From: Heterotrichella gracilis
Lineage: Eukaryota > Sar > Xanthophyceae > Tribonematales > Xanthonemataceae
Length of the DNA stretch: 64,000 nt
Assembly (NCBI GenBank): GCA_032358255.1
Contig: JAULBX010001891.1
Span: forward strand, 62,001 to 126,000
Direction: 5' to 3'
Shown: piece by piece, positions 1 to 12,080 of the stretch
How positions within the stretch are numbered: position 1 is the first letter of the stretch
Layout of the letters: each line of letters begins with the position of its first letter
The notes under the pieces: generated by a model
The model's input: only the letters and a program-made list of their open reading frames with translations
The model's database searches: none
What the model was told of the DNA's origin: nothing
Translations under genes and position numbers: made by a program

Positions 1-3000
1 AGTGAGTGACAAGGGGTGGTGTAATGTACATTTAGCACCTGTTTCAAGCCCTGGGTTGACAGGCCATTATCCACCACTTCAAAGGGTCTCCACAGCACAG
101 TCGCATCTCCAGCCAAAATTAGCACCACCACAGCTCAAATTTCTGAACACATCGTTGCCAGCCAGAAGCTACTCCTGCCCAATTATCGAGTACCCAACAC
201 ATCCTGAACCCCAACCAATGTGATCAAACCAGAAACCTCCGATCTCCATTTGATAAAACATACCTGTGGCCACAAACGTGCCTCCTGGTCCCCAGCCCGC
301 CCTGAATGAGCGCCCCAGCAGCAGCCCGGCATCCACCAGGCACCGGTCAGTGGGGGCAGGGGGAGGAAGGCGCGCAACGCAGCGGGAGGGGGACAGCAGG
401 GGGGTGCCGCGGGGCCGAGCCATGGGGGGGGAGGAGGGGGGCAAGGGGGCGAGGGCGAGGGCGGTTGAGGGGAGGGTGGCTCCGGCAAGCTTGGCGACTG
501 CAGGTGGGGATGTTTTAGGGTTTAAGGGGTTGTGGACACATTTCCGGAATGCAACATACCCCCCATTTCACAGTGGCACTGCATTTGCCACATTCCTTGC
601 AATGCAGTGCTGTTGCTCCCAAACCTGTTGCTGCACACGCAGGAAGGGATACAAGTACACTCACAAATTCCAACATGGTGCATGGAGTCGGCAGGTCATG
701 AGGCGCGGCCTACCTGGTGGCTGCAGCGCGCTGCCGGCTCCCACCACCCCCGCCTTGTGCCGCCATGTGCGCCGCTGCAGCTGCTGAGTGGCCGCCACCT
801 GGCGCTGGGGCGCATGTGGCTCCGCCGTCTGTGGGAGGAGGTGACGGGTGTCGGTGTGCGAGCCATGCACTGTGCAGGGTGGCAGAGCACGACGAGGGCA
901 ATGCAAAGTGGATGGAAGTGCCACCATCAGTGTGTGCCTCCAAATAGATATCAATTTTTGAGCTATTCCAAAGCAGGGATACATGGGGTGTGATGTCAGG
1001 TAGGTCCTGGTGGGTGGGCAGCGCACAACGCAATGCACAGCCAATGGAAGGGCCACCATCCGTCTTTGCCTCTAGACAGCTCAGCAGGCGATCAACTTTT
1101 CAGCAAGATCAAAGCACAGTTTACATGGGATTTGATGCCAGGGATTGCCTGCTGCATCAGGCAATAAGACCTTGAAACATCTTCCGCAGGACCAAAAGGC
1201 AGACGTAAATGGGGTGTGATGTGAGGTAGGTCAACACCCAGTAAGACTTGGATTGCGGAAGGATTGGCATAAGCCAACAGCCTGGTTAGCACTATGCGGC
1301 ATGTGGGCGGTGCATTCACCCGCACCTTGAAGCGAGGCGGCGCCCCTCCCTTGCCCCGCCGCCGCTCCCCTCCCCATTCCTCCCCGCCGTATAACGACTC
1401 CTTCCACCCTGCCAGCTCAGCAGGATCCTGACCCAACTGGGCAGCCAGGGACACCTGACGCACAGGGGACGTCTCACATCGAAATCCTCCCAAACAGGCA
1501 CTAGGAATAGGCCATGGGGATCACTTCATTTGTCAACGGGGTGCATTTGTTACAGTGGAGCAAGATACGTGGAAACAAGTTGTATACGCAGGGTCACTCA
1601 ATCGTCAGGTATTTTCGGACTGTCCTCCAATATGCACATACACAATCAACACGTGCTCGCTGCAAGCATTAAAGACCTGATGTCTGGCAGTCGCAGAAAG
1701 AGTAACAAAAATTATGTTTGTTCCTTTTTTTAACTGGATGTAATGTGCACAAAATTTCCCTGGCGTGTGTGTTTCCCCACCTGGAGGCCGGGGCTGATGT
1801 CAGCGCCAGGTGGCCCCGCCTCCATGACCTCATCGCTGAGGTCATCGCTCATGCCCTTCAGGTCAGCGATGCCGCTCTCAGAGTAGCCAGAAAAGTCGTC
1901 GTCGCCTACAGGGTTTTGGGTAGAGTTTTAGGGTTTTGGAGGGCTGGGGGCTTCAGCGTATTCCCCGTGCATCACCAGATTCCATGGTGGCAGCTATGGT
2001 ACACAACAGAGCGCGCTGGGTGGCTCAAGCTGGGCAAGATTGACTGCTCAATGGCTGTGCTGTTGGATTGCAAGGGAGATGCTATTGTCCCAATAGTCTC
2101 ATGTGCATGCTAGACACATCCACATGCATACCCCTTCTATGATGGTTTGGCGCAAGTTAAGAATAAGCCGCCACCACAGACAACATGCATCCAGCCACCT
2201 TCCACGCACTTGCTTGCATCCCCTCTGCGTCATCCGTCTCCTCCTCGCCTGGATACCCCAGGAAACCCTTGCGCCCCCTGTCGCCCCCATCCTGCAGCGA
2301 CACCTCATCCTCCCATTCCTCATCATCATCATCTTCGTCACCCTGCACCAGCCCATACCTGCACACACAAACACCCCACCACCCCATCAGCACCAGCACA
2401 CAGGAGAACAATCTTCAAATCCCAGAGACAGCTGACGACGCGTATTTATATGCAAACCACTGATAAACACAAGCTTATTTTGACCATCCTGCACCCTTCA
2501 AAGCTACAATAGCATTCGCCACCAACCCGATTCATGTGCAAGGACGTACAAGTCAGGCTGAGGCTGCAGCTCCCATCGGGTGTAATTAGCAGCACATGTG
2601 TGTCCCCACTAATTACTTCAAATTCATATGTGTACCCGGGTGTACCCATTAACTAGTTCACATTCATTCAAACCCACAGTTTTGCCCCCGGCCCTCACCT
2701 GCTGAAGTGCTCCACCCTGAACACCCACTTGCCCGCCGCCGGGTCGTAGCTCACAAACTGCGACCCCTGCTCCGCGCTGAACTTGATGAGCTTGCGCCTG
2801 AAGCGCTCCTGGGACTCGGGGTCCGCCACGGGCTGCTTGTCCTTGCCCAGCTTGAAAACCCTGTCGAGGGTGACCTCCGCGGGCTTGTTGAGGCCCACGC
2901 CCTCCTCGGCCTTCTCGCCGCCGTCGGGGTAGACGTCCACCGCGCCTGCGGGGACAAGAAGGGTTCAATTAGGGTTTTGCGACTGGGACGGTACGCGTGG

Positions 3001-6000
3001 GGAAACCCCAATCGGCTGTGGTACCCTAGGAAGCATTGCTTGACAGCTGGAACCCGCATGCTGCTTCTTCACCCACAACGCATCACGTAAAACGATTCCA
3101 GGCATCCCCAGACCATTGCACAACCTCACCCCCCCCACACACACACACCCCGCCAGCCCCACCACCACCCACCTGACGAGAACTGCACCAGCGCATCCAG
3201 GTCCAGCCCGCGCACATCGGTTGCCTCCAGGAATCGCACGCTGCCATAGCCCGTGCGCCCCACCGTGAAGTGGTGCACAGCCTCAAGGGAGGTGGGGTCC
3301 TCGCGCGCAATGGCGGCAAGGTGCTCCGGCGGGGGGTGCATGTAGTAGTCGCGGCGGCGCAGGCGGGGCAGCAGGCGGGACAGCTGCGCGTGGGGGGTAG
3401 GATTTAGGGTTTACTGACTAACGTTAGGGTTTAGGGTGCATGTAGTAGTCGCGGCGGCGCAGGCGGTGCAGCAGGCGGGACAGCTGCGCAAGGGGTTCAA
3501 TATTTAGGGTTTAGGGTTTACGGTTTATCGTTAAGGGTTTAGGGTGCTTGTAGCAGTCGCGGCGGCGCAGGCGGTGCAGCAGGCGGGACAGCTGCTGGTA
3601 AGGGGTGGGGGGTGAGGTGTTGGAGGGTTGGGAGGAGATCAGAGGGTGCTGTGCAACAGACTGATTGTGACAGACCACTATGTACGTGGGAGCAAAATCA
3701 GGACAATGATACACTGTGCCAGAAAAGACATACATCCCACAAGTTCAAACGCCTGTCCTACATGGTCTGCGCCAGTCAGCCCTGTACCAGCACACTTTAA
3801 GATCTCAGAAAGCTCACCTGCGCGTCATCCACATGGCCCCCCTGTCGCCCGCCACCGTGGTGCCCATTCATGTCCCCGTTTTCGTAAGTGTCCTCCTCCC
3901 GCCCCCGCTCCCCCATACCCCGGCTCGGGGTTTCTGCGAAGGAGGCGGTGGGGGACGCCCCATCGCTGTCTCCCCCACGATGGCGGTCGGTGTGTGTGGC
4001 GCCCACTGGGGTGGAGGTGGTGGCTGACTCGGTAGAGGGCAGGGGGTCCCTGCAGGCGGCAAGGGGGTGATTGTCGGTAAGATAAAACTAAAGAATAGGA
4101 ATAAATGTACCTTTACACTGCCTGGTCTTGAATAGACGCATAGTGCAGAACAAGCAATCTTATTGCTTACAAAGAAGTTACTCCCAAAATACCAAGCATT
4201 CATAATAAATCCAATTGAATTACAATAAAATAGAAATGAACTGACGGAATACAAACATCCGGGGTTTCAGCACGCAGCGCACCTAATGAACAGGCGCCGC
4301 GGGTTCTCACGGCTCATAAAGATGCTCCCGCTGCCGCCACCCGCCTTCCCATCGCTGCCGCCCCCCGCACCCCCGGCAAGGAAGTCCCCACCGGCGCTGC
4401 CGGGGGTCCCCGCCCTGCCCGCGCCCCCCAGCCTGGCGGCTGAGCGGGGGCGGATGCGCATGGAGGAGCGCGGGGTGATTGAGCGGGGGGTGAGGAGGGC
4501 TGCTGGGCGCGGGGTGGTGCCACCCATGGTTGAGCTCGCGCGCTGCGTGAGGCCCACCTTGTACTCTGGGAGGGCTTGGGCAAAGGTGGGGGCGGCGGGG
4601 AGGGTGCCGTAGGGGCTGGAGGCCACGCCTGCGGTGGATGAGAGCGTTCAGATGTGAAATGGTAGGTTTAAGGAGAGGGGCAGTTTGAAAGTGACGATGC
4701 CGCCAGTCCAGCTCACCCAGTGAATGGCTGTGGACCATGAAAACCCACACGTTTGGGGGCATATCACACGCAAACATAACCATGCACCACCAAACAAACC
4801 CCCCAAAAATTGTTCGACAGCACTGGGAGCAAAATGCCTGCAGGCCCAATCTACCCCCCACCCTTGGGCCCCTCTACAAAACCACTGCCTGTCCTGGTTC
4901 CCTTCTCTTGCAACCAGGAGGAAGCACACAGCCAGGGGCTACCCTCCTGGCACTATGTCGCCCACCCAAACCCATCTCAAAAACCCTTACCTGGGGCCTG
5001 CATCGGGACCATCGCCTGCTGCTGCGCCGCCCCCTGGCCCTGCGCAAAGTTGAACGGCGACGCCCCCTGCGCCCCCCCGAAAATCGACCCCCCTGCTGGG
5101 AAGCTCGGCGTGGTGCCGCCAAAGATGCTGCCCCCAGTGTTTCCAAAAGCAGGGGGGGTAGTTGTTGCAAACATAGAGGGGGAGGAGGAGGCCCCAAACA
5201 TGGTGGTGCCTGCGCCAAATGCCCCTGGCTTCTGCTGCGTGTTGGCGAAGAGGGAGCTGCCTGCGGGAAAGGGGGAGGTAACAAGCGTGAGGAACAAGGT
5301 GCTGCCTGGGAAATTGTGGGTGGGTGGGTGGATGGCAAGTGGAGGGGCGTGGGTGGGGTGGGCCTGTGAGGAACAGGGAATCATGTGGCATGGCACATGA
5401 TTAACAAGGGTGGCATTATCGCTTGTGGTGCCACACTTCACATTCCTCCATGGTAACACCACCCACAAGAACAGGAATCATGGAGCGCAAGGAAGGAGGC
5501 AGTAGCTGTGCCTTCAGGGAACATGCCCCCCACATCCCCCCCCCCCCCGCCCCCGCCCCCCCTTTGAGTGACCCACATGCAGGCTGCACACACAGCCGCA
5601 CACCACATTGCCCACATGCCCACCCCTTGTCCCTACCTGTCGCAAAGCTGGGTGTGGACTGCGCACCAAACGCCGGCGCGCCAGTGGCGCCGAATGCGGG
5701 CCCGCTGGCCGCGCCAAAGCTAGGGGTGCCTCCGCCAAAAGAGAACGCGGCGCCGCTCTGCCCAAACGTCGGCGCGGGGGTGGTGCCAAATGCCGCGCCG
5801 CTCGCCGTGCCAAATGTGGGGGCACCGAATGCCGGGGCACTGGCTCCACCAAATGCCGGGGCGGATGCGCCCCCGAATCCAAATGCCGCCGCGGATGCGG
5901 GGGTGCCAAACGAGGGCGCGGACGTAGATCCAAATGAGGCGAACCCTGTGCTTGCCCCAAATGCCGGCGCCTGCGTCTGGCCAAATGCGGGGCTAGTGGT

Positions 6001-8886
6001 GCCAAATGTGGAGGTGCCAAACGCCGGGCCGGATTGTGCCCCAAACGCGGGGGTTGGCGAGGTTCCAAATGCAGACGTGGCTCCAGGGGTCCCAAATGCA
6101 GGGGTAGAGGCCCCCAGGGTCCCAAATGCAGGGGTGGCTTGCGGGGCGCCAAATGCTGGGGCGGGTGTGCTCCCAAATGCCGGCGCAGCTGTGGTGCCAA
6201 ATGCCGGGGATGAGCTTGCAGTCCCGAATGCTGGCGTGGATGCCGGGTTGAAGAATCCTCCTGGGGTGGTTTGTTGCTGCTGGAACCCCATGGTGGGGCT
6301 GGCTGCACCGGTGTTGCCCTTCACTCCAGCCTGCATCACAGTCGTTGCTCTCGTCAGTTGGGATATTTAATGGGCAAGCACCCCGCCCCTCGAGCCCTGC
6401 TTCTCCTTCCCAATACATGGTGCATGACATGCCAAAGAACCTACATCTCCTGACCTTTACTAAGTTGATAACGGCAGCGCCGGATGCTAGGGGCTGTAAA
6501 ACCGGCCGTGCTGAATCACAATCCCATCCCAAAGCGCTGAGCCCCAAGCCTATTATTGCATTGGCAGGTTCCCCTTGAGTTCATGTCACCATCCCTGGTG
6601 GCCAGGGCAACCCGTCCATCCCATATGCAATTACCCTGCCTACCCTCCTTACAGTAAAGGGCCATGTGTGTCCACCACATGTGGAGGAGCATCCACACGC
6701 CATGCAGCATCCCCACCACCCTACCTAGTGGTCCTCCCCTCCCCTCCCACGCCCAATATCCGCTGACCCTGCCCTCCAAAGATCCCTAATAGCCATCCCA
6801 TCCCACAGCCTAGCCCCTTCCCAAAGCCAAAAGCCCCACCTGACAGTCCTCCCAGCTCAAACCCCTTCACCAACTTGTTTGCAGGCAGACACGCATGTGA
6901 TATGGCGGTGACTAAGCTGAACAAACCCAACACCCTACCAAGCAGTCCCCTCCAACCCCTGCCGTGGCCCTCTCCCAAACCCCAGCCCAAACCCCGGGCA
7001 CTCAAGCACATGCCCCTTCCATTCCACATCCTAAATCCTATCAACCCCACCCACCTGGTAGTCCTCCCAGCGCAGCTCCTCCACTGACTTGTTTGCATAG
7101 GCAGGCATAGCAGTGATGGAGCTGAAATACACAGTCTGTTTCTGCCCCCCAGCACTGGTGCTAGACTGGTCCTGATCTTGGGTCTTCTGGTAGGGCACTG
7201 CGCGGGTGCCGGTGGGAGCGCCCGCGCCTCCAAAGGGCGACCCAGCCTGGCCAAAGCCGCCTGGGCAAGGGGGAGGTAACTTGTCAGTCTGGATTCCAAC
7301 CAATGCTATAATATTAGGCATAAATTAATCCCTTGCGGATTCTCTTTAAGATCCTGAAAGTGCGTAAGAGGGGTTGGGATGGGGCGGGATGCGGTGGCGT
7401 TGACTGGGTCGCATTTGTGCTACAAACCAAAGCATGGCGTACATGCGTGTATAGCCAACACAGGCTTGTCACTTCAGAGCTGGGTGGCGCAACCTGTGGG
7501 AAAGTCAAATGCTGACGTGGCTGCTGTACTGCTGGAATGCAGATGACCCGACTAACTATCGGGGGCCAAAGTGGATACCTGCTCCAAAAGTTGTTGCTGG
7601 CTGCTGCCCAAAGGCGGGCGTGGCTTGCTGTGTTTGGCCAAAGGCGGGTGTGCTGGCCTGCGCCCCAAAGGCGGGTGTGGCAGCAGCTGCGCCAAAGGTG
7701 GGTGCGCCAAAGGAGGTTGTGCCGAACGCTGGTGTGGACGCGGCTCCAAAGGCGGGCTGGGCGGGGCTGGTTGTGGTCCCAAAGCCAGGGGAGGAACCGG
7801 CGCCAAACGCAGGCTGGGGAGGGGAAACACAGGAGCAACGTCGGTTGAAAAGCAAGCATGAATGGGACAGCAGCATGAAGGGTGTCCATCAAGAGTGATG
7901 CCACAGGCCTAACCCAGGGTAGGTTGAGGTGCGTTGAGGTGCACGCCGCAATGCGTATATCTTAGAAAGCAAAGGCTATATGGCTCAGCAGTGATAGAGG
8001 GAGCTGTACTGTCCAGGCCAGGTGCCCCATAAAGATGCTGTGCATCGCCGAAAGTCAGAACCAATGATGAGAAATAAGTGGATATAGGCAGTGCTTGTAC
8101 GTCGCTGTGAGCCTTGCCCTGTGCAGCAGTATGGTTTTGCACATTGCATAGTCTGCTATGCTCTGTTGTGCTGTACCTGAGCCTGCGCTTGTCCAAAGGG
8201 GTTGGCAGTAGCGCCAAAACCGAAGCCTCCCGCAGGTTTAGCCTGTGTGCAAGGGCAGACGTGAGCAAATAGCCTCCCGCACTAGACAGTGGCAAACACA
8301 GCATGCGCCAAAGTAGAATAGCAAATAGTCAGGGGCGCCACGCTTACCCCGAACGCAGTACTCCCAAATGCCGGCGTGGATGCTGCACCAAACGCGGGTG
8401 TTGACGCTGCGCCAAACGCAGGAGTAGATGCGGCCCCAAAAGCCTGCATGGTTGTATACAAGGGAGTCAAGGTGGTGCGCCATCCCTGTTGGGCAAGCTA
8501 TATGCATGCTATATCAAGATGGGAGTGGCACTTTGCACGCACCGGTGTGGAACTTCCAAACACACCCGCCCCAAACGTCGCTGTCGTTTGCTGTGGACCA
8601 GAGTTAGGTGGGTTAGGTGGGTCGCAAACTCCCATATGCGGTAAACTATAGGGCGAGCCGTGATAGCAGCAAAACGGGTTTCAAACCCATATCATACCTG
8701 CTGCTGCCCAAAAGGGGTGGTCGGCTGCCCGAAAGGAGAGGCAGGAGCCGCCCCAAACGGTGTTGAGGTCTGGCCGAAGCCTGCAGAAGAAGTGGCGTCA
8801 GCAAGTGATGATCAGAGGCACCCACAGTGCAAAAGGTGCACAAATGCATCCTTACCAGTTGCCCCCGTTCCAAACCCAAAGCTCAT
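1..8886 (-). CDS. NUP98: Nup98-Nup96 precursor nucleoporin (3' end beyond window)
   Basis: Precursor of two nuclear pore proteins: an FG-repeat barrier/mRNA-export nucleoporin (Nup98) and a scaffold nucleoporin (Nup96), normally separated by self-cleavage. Eighteen exons keep phase: about 8886-8856, 8780-8698, 8590-8543, 8443-8348, 8242-8177, 7813-7579, 7260-7055, 6330-5637, 5260-4991, 4628-4283, 4049-3818, 3383-3173, 2945-2699, 2358-2210, 1905-1781, 1454-1326, 828-714, 497-264. The start is ATG at 8886 ([11 protein letters not shown]). Order: FG/PAFG repeats; a GLEBS (Gle2/Rae1-binding) motif ending EELRWEDYQ in exon 7; about 30 more FG repeats in exon 8; then the autopeptidase domain ([25 protein letters not shown]) ending HFS|RYGL across the 2699/2358 junction. 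Acidic residues follow (DEDDDDEEW), then Nup96-like [10 protein letters not shown] and [19 protein letters not shown]. Shares a 0.6 kb divergent promoter region with the SBPase gene. The last exon falls off the left edge. Confidence 0.93.
3338..3597 (-). repeat. Ghost copies of the Nup98 autopeptidase exon start, with telomere-like spacers
   Basis: The real exon begins at 3383 and its first ~45 nt plus the end of the acceptor occupy 3338-3390. Two diverged copies sit upstream in the same intron at 3438-3490 and 3546-3597, spaced 100 and 108 nt. Each keeps an AG acceptor and the codons for LSRLL-RLRRRD, then runs into CCCTAAACCC-type repeats in the sense of the gene. Neither copy has a donor site, so they cannot be complete exons. 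Confidence 0.85.
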
Positions 8887-9498
8887 GCTGACGTGGACGT
8901 CTAGATACCTTCCGCCATGCTTGGAATTATTATGCAAAACGTGGAAACAGAGCCTGGTGTCACTTCTCTGGCAACACCAACAGGTGCCAGGGACAGGATG
9001 ACTGTGGCCATGCACCACGCCTGCCGCAGTTCTGCCAGTGATGATAGATAAGCAACCAACCACTGTCAGTGCCTGGAATACCCCAGTGTTGTGCTAGAAT
9101 CCTCCTACTGCATGCACTACCAGCGTGGATACTGGTTTGTCTGGAGGTTGCAACCAAAGGTGTTTTTGAACAGAGTTTCTCAGCAACTTGAAAAAGGTCC
9201 GCGGTCAGTGTCCCCGTTTCCGCCCGGCCAATCCCGACGCTCGCGGGCGGGACCTGGCCATGCCAATATACAAGCAAAAAGCTGCTGACAGTCCAAAAGG
9301 AAGTGTGGCAACGCTGTTCAGAGACGACATATTGCTACGCTGCCAATGTATGGTGCCTGGTTGTCATTCCTTCTGCTGACTTGCAACACATGCATGCATG
9401 CATATGCGCAACCCACAAACGGCACTGGAACCTGCCAGAGCCGCTACCTATCAGAAGAAAGCAACTTTAAACCTAGTACAGGTCAAGCATGCGGCAAA
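8887..9498. promoter_or_regulatory. Divergent promoter region between Nup98-Nup96 and the SBPase gene
   Basis: This 612-nt gap separates two divergently transcribed start codons. I see no convincing ORF, tRNA or repeat, apart from a CATGCATGCATG run near 9390. It probably holds both 5' leaders and promoters; no TATA box stands out. An upstream SBPase leader exon here is possible but not visible. Confidence 0.4.
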
Positions 9499-12080
9499 AT
9501 GACGTTCAGCAGCCTCTTCCCCGACGTTGACGCCTCGCTGGTACACCCTGCATACATGCCAGTGTCACAGTGTCCGCTGCGAGATATCGCCTGTGCTCCT
9601 ACTCACCCACCGTGGTGCCCGTGCAGGTGACTTTGCTTGAAGCCTTGGCAAACGCAGCTGCACATGTCTCGGTACGCTGCCCACTGTGCATAGCCTGCTC
9701 CAAGGCACCCGCCAGGCAACTGCACTGCGCAAGCTGGCCTGTTGAGTATGGTCTTAAGGAGCTAGTCACTAGCCGTAAAGCCAGTTTTCTGAGTTGTCAG
9801 CAGGCCAGGCGAACCCTGCTGACAACTCAGGGGATAGTTGATACTCGCCCATGCGCAAGGATATGCTCTGAAGTCGTGGCGGTGGTACATGCCAGTGCTT
9901 GCTTGCACTAGTAGGGCAATGTACTTTGCTAGTTGTGGAGGCTCGCGGATGTGCATTGGCTGTGTTGCCCTACAGCATGATACATCACGCATGCCGACAG
10001 CCAGTGTGCCTCTCTGTGTATCTTTAGGAGTCGCTCAGGACAGCGGGCGTGGATGAAATAGGCACAGAAAATGCTTTCGGTGACAAACAGCTGCAGGTGG
10101 GGACTTTGTGACTGGGTACCATTATTGCACCAGTGGTGCTCACACCGCTGCAAAGTTGCCAGCACTGCACACTTGAAGAACACATAGCCGCTAGGATGGC
10201 AGCCTGTGTCAAGCTGGGTCACTATGCATCAGTCAAAGGCCTCGAGTTTGATGCCGTACCAAACGCCCGGCAATCTACTCCCCAAACACACTGTGCACCC
10301 TCATTCTCCTCCCGAGAGACAATATACCAGCTGCCATATTGCGTCTACGCGTGTTCCACATACCCACACTATTTGACCCCATCCCCTCCCCTCGCAGGCG
10401 GATGTTGCCGCAGATGAGCTCGTATTTGATGCGCTGCGTGCCTGCGGGTGTGTGGCCACCGCCTCTAGTGAGGAGAAGCCACAGGAGCTTGAGCTAGGGG
10501 GCATGGGGTACTCGGTGTGTGGAGGGATCTGGATGGGGATTTGGCAATGGTTGCTCTGCTGCTTGTGTTGGTTCTCAGAGGGATGTCCTCGTGCATACAA
10601 GCACATTACACACTACAAGATTTCATGTAGTGCACTATTTGGTGCAATGGTGGTAATGCTGAGGTTCATAATGATGTCCCGTTTCATACATATCCATGCT
10701 GTACACTCTGTAGACAAGGTGCGCTAAACACTCATCCCGCTCCCCCCTTGGTGCCCAGGTCGCCTTTGACCCGCTGGATGGCAGCAGCATCGTGGGAGCC
10801 AACTTTGCTGTGGGCAGCATCTTTGGGGTGTGGCCAGGGGACAAGCTGGTGGGCAGGACGGGGAGGGAGCAGGTGGCGGCAGCCTACGCGGTGTATGGGC
10901 CCAAAACCATCTTGGTCGTTGCAGCAACCATAGGTCTGTTCCTTATGTCCTGATCAGTGCCATCGCATAGACACGGTGGCTCATATGCGTGCACGGTCAG
11001 CGCATGCATAGTAATCAGAGGTTAAAATATAAATTTTGCCAGCAGGTGCTGCTGAGATTTTAAGGATACCCCCACCTCCGCTCGCAGCTGATGGTATTGT
11101 CAAGATCACAGAGCTTGATGCTGCCTGAACACATGTGGATCATACCCTTAAACTAAGTCAAGGTGCTCAACCTCCCCTTTGCAGCTCATGGCACTGTCCC
11201 GGTCACAGAACTGGTGCTGCTGAAGTGCATATACATCACATCTTCAACTCTAAACCCTAAACCCTAAGCAAAGTGCCCATCTCCCCATGCAGCTGTTGGC
11301 AGCGTCAGGGTCACAAAGCTGCTGGTGCTGGAATGCATGTAATCCTACCATATACCCTAAAGCCTAAGCAAGGTGCCCACCTCCCCATGCAGCTGATGGC
11401 AGCGTCAAGGTCACAGAGCTGGTGCTGCTGCCCCAGGGGCCCTGGGCCGTGTCCCGCTCCCACATCACCATCGGGGAGAAGAAGCTCTTTGCACCCGCCA
11501 ACCTGCGGGCTGCCGCAGAGAACGTGGCCTACGCCACCCGCGTCGCGCAGTGGATGACTGGGAAGTACACGCTGCGGTACAGCGGCGGGATGGTGCCGGA
11601 TGTGCACCATATACTGGCCAAGGTGGGTGCCAGCGGGATAATAAATCTCTTTTGCAAGGCTTATCTCTGTGGCGTTGGTGAGCAAAGCTCTGTCATCCAT
11701 TGTCCCTGGAGTCCCCTCCCCAAGCAAAGCATATACCAACCTGCAGCTCTGCCATTTTATTGCAACCATCATACATCAAGCATGGTGTCCAGCAGCCATC
11801 TGACTGCCCCGCTGGTGCTTGACCCACACCCCTTCATCTCCTGCCGCAGGGTGGCGGCGTGTTCTGCAGCCCCGCCTCCCCCTCAGCCCCTGCCAAGCTG
11901 CGGGTGCTGTACGAGTGCGCCCCGCTGGCCTATGTGGTAGAGGCGGCTGGGGGTGCGGCGCACTGCGGCCGCGGGCCCATGCTAGACGTGGTCATCAACA
12001 GTACCGATCAGAGGAGCGTGGTGTGCATGGGGTCCAAGCAGGAGGTGGAGCATTCTGTGGAGGCACTGACCAAGCAATAG
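9499..12080 (+). CDS. Sedoheptulose-1,7-bisphosphatase-type sugar bisphosphatase
   Basis: Member of the FBPase/SBPase family, which hydrolyses the C1 phosphate of sedoheptulose-1,7- or fructose-1,6-bisphosphate. Seven exons in continuous phase: 9499-9540, 9627-9671, 10028-10096, 10398-10514, 10759-10933, 11393-11622, 11850-12080 (TAG stop); about 302 aa. The metal-binding signature FDPLDGSSI starts exon 5 and is followed by FGVWPGDKL, typical of SBPase rather than FBPase. Further family marks are [17 protein letters not shown] and a C-terminal [12 protein letters not shown]. The region aligned to the plastid redox segment (usually CGGTAC before NSFGDEQ) reads [10 protein letters not shown] without cysteines, and no transit peptide is visible from this start. 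It may therefore be a redox-insensitive, possibly cytosolic form, or the transit peptide may lie in an unseen 5' exon. Intron 5 carries ghost copies of exon 6. Confidence 0.88.
11071..11392 (+). repeat. Ghost copies of SBPase exon 6 start
   Basis: Three diverged copies (about 11071-11127, 11161-11227, 11268-11338) precede the real exon 6 at 11393. Each repeats the acceptor tract plus about 30-40 nt of exon, recognisable as GCAGCTGATGG..GTCA..GTCACAGAGCT. Short CCCTAAACCCTAAGC-type sequence stands before the later copies. They have acceptors but no donors. Confidence 0.85.

Noticed and set aside
5423-6370. A 315-codon plus-strand open frame of PNAGV-type repeats
   Set aside because: It is the antisense shadow of the Nup98 FG-repeat exon; the repetitive GC-rich codons keep several frames open.
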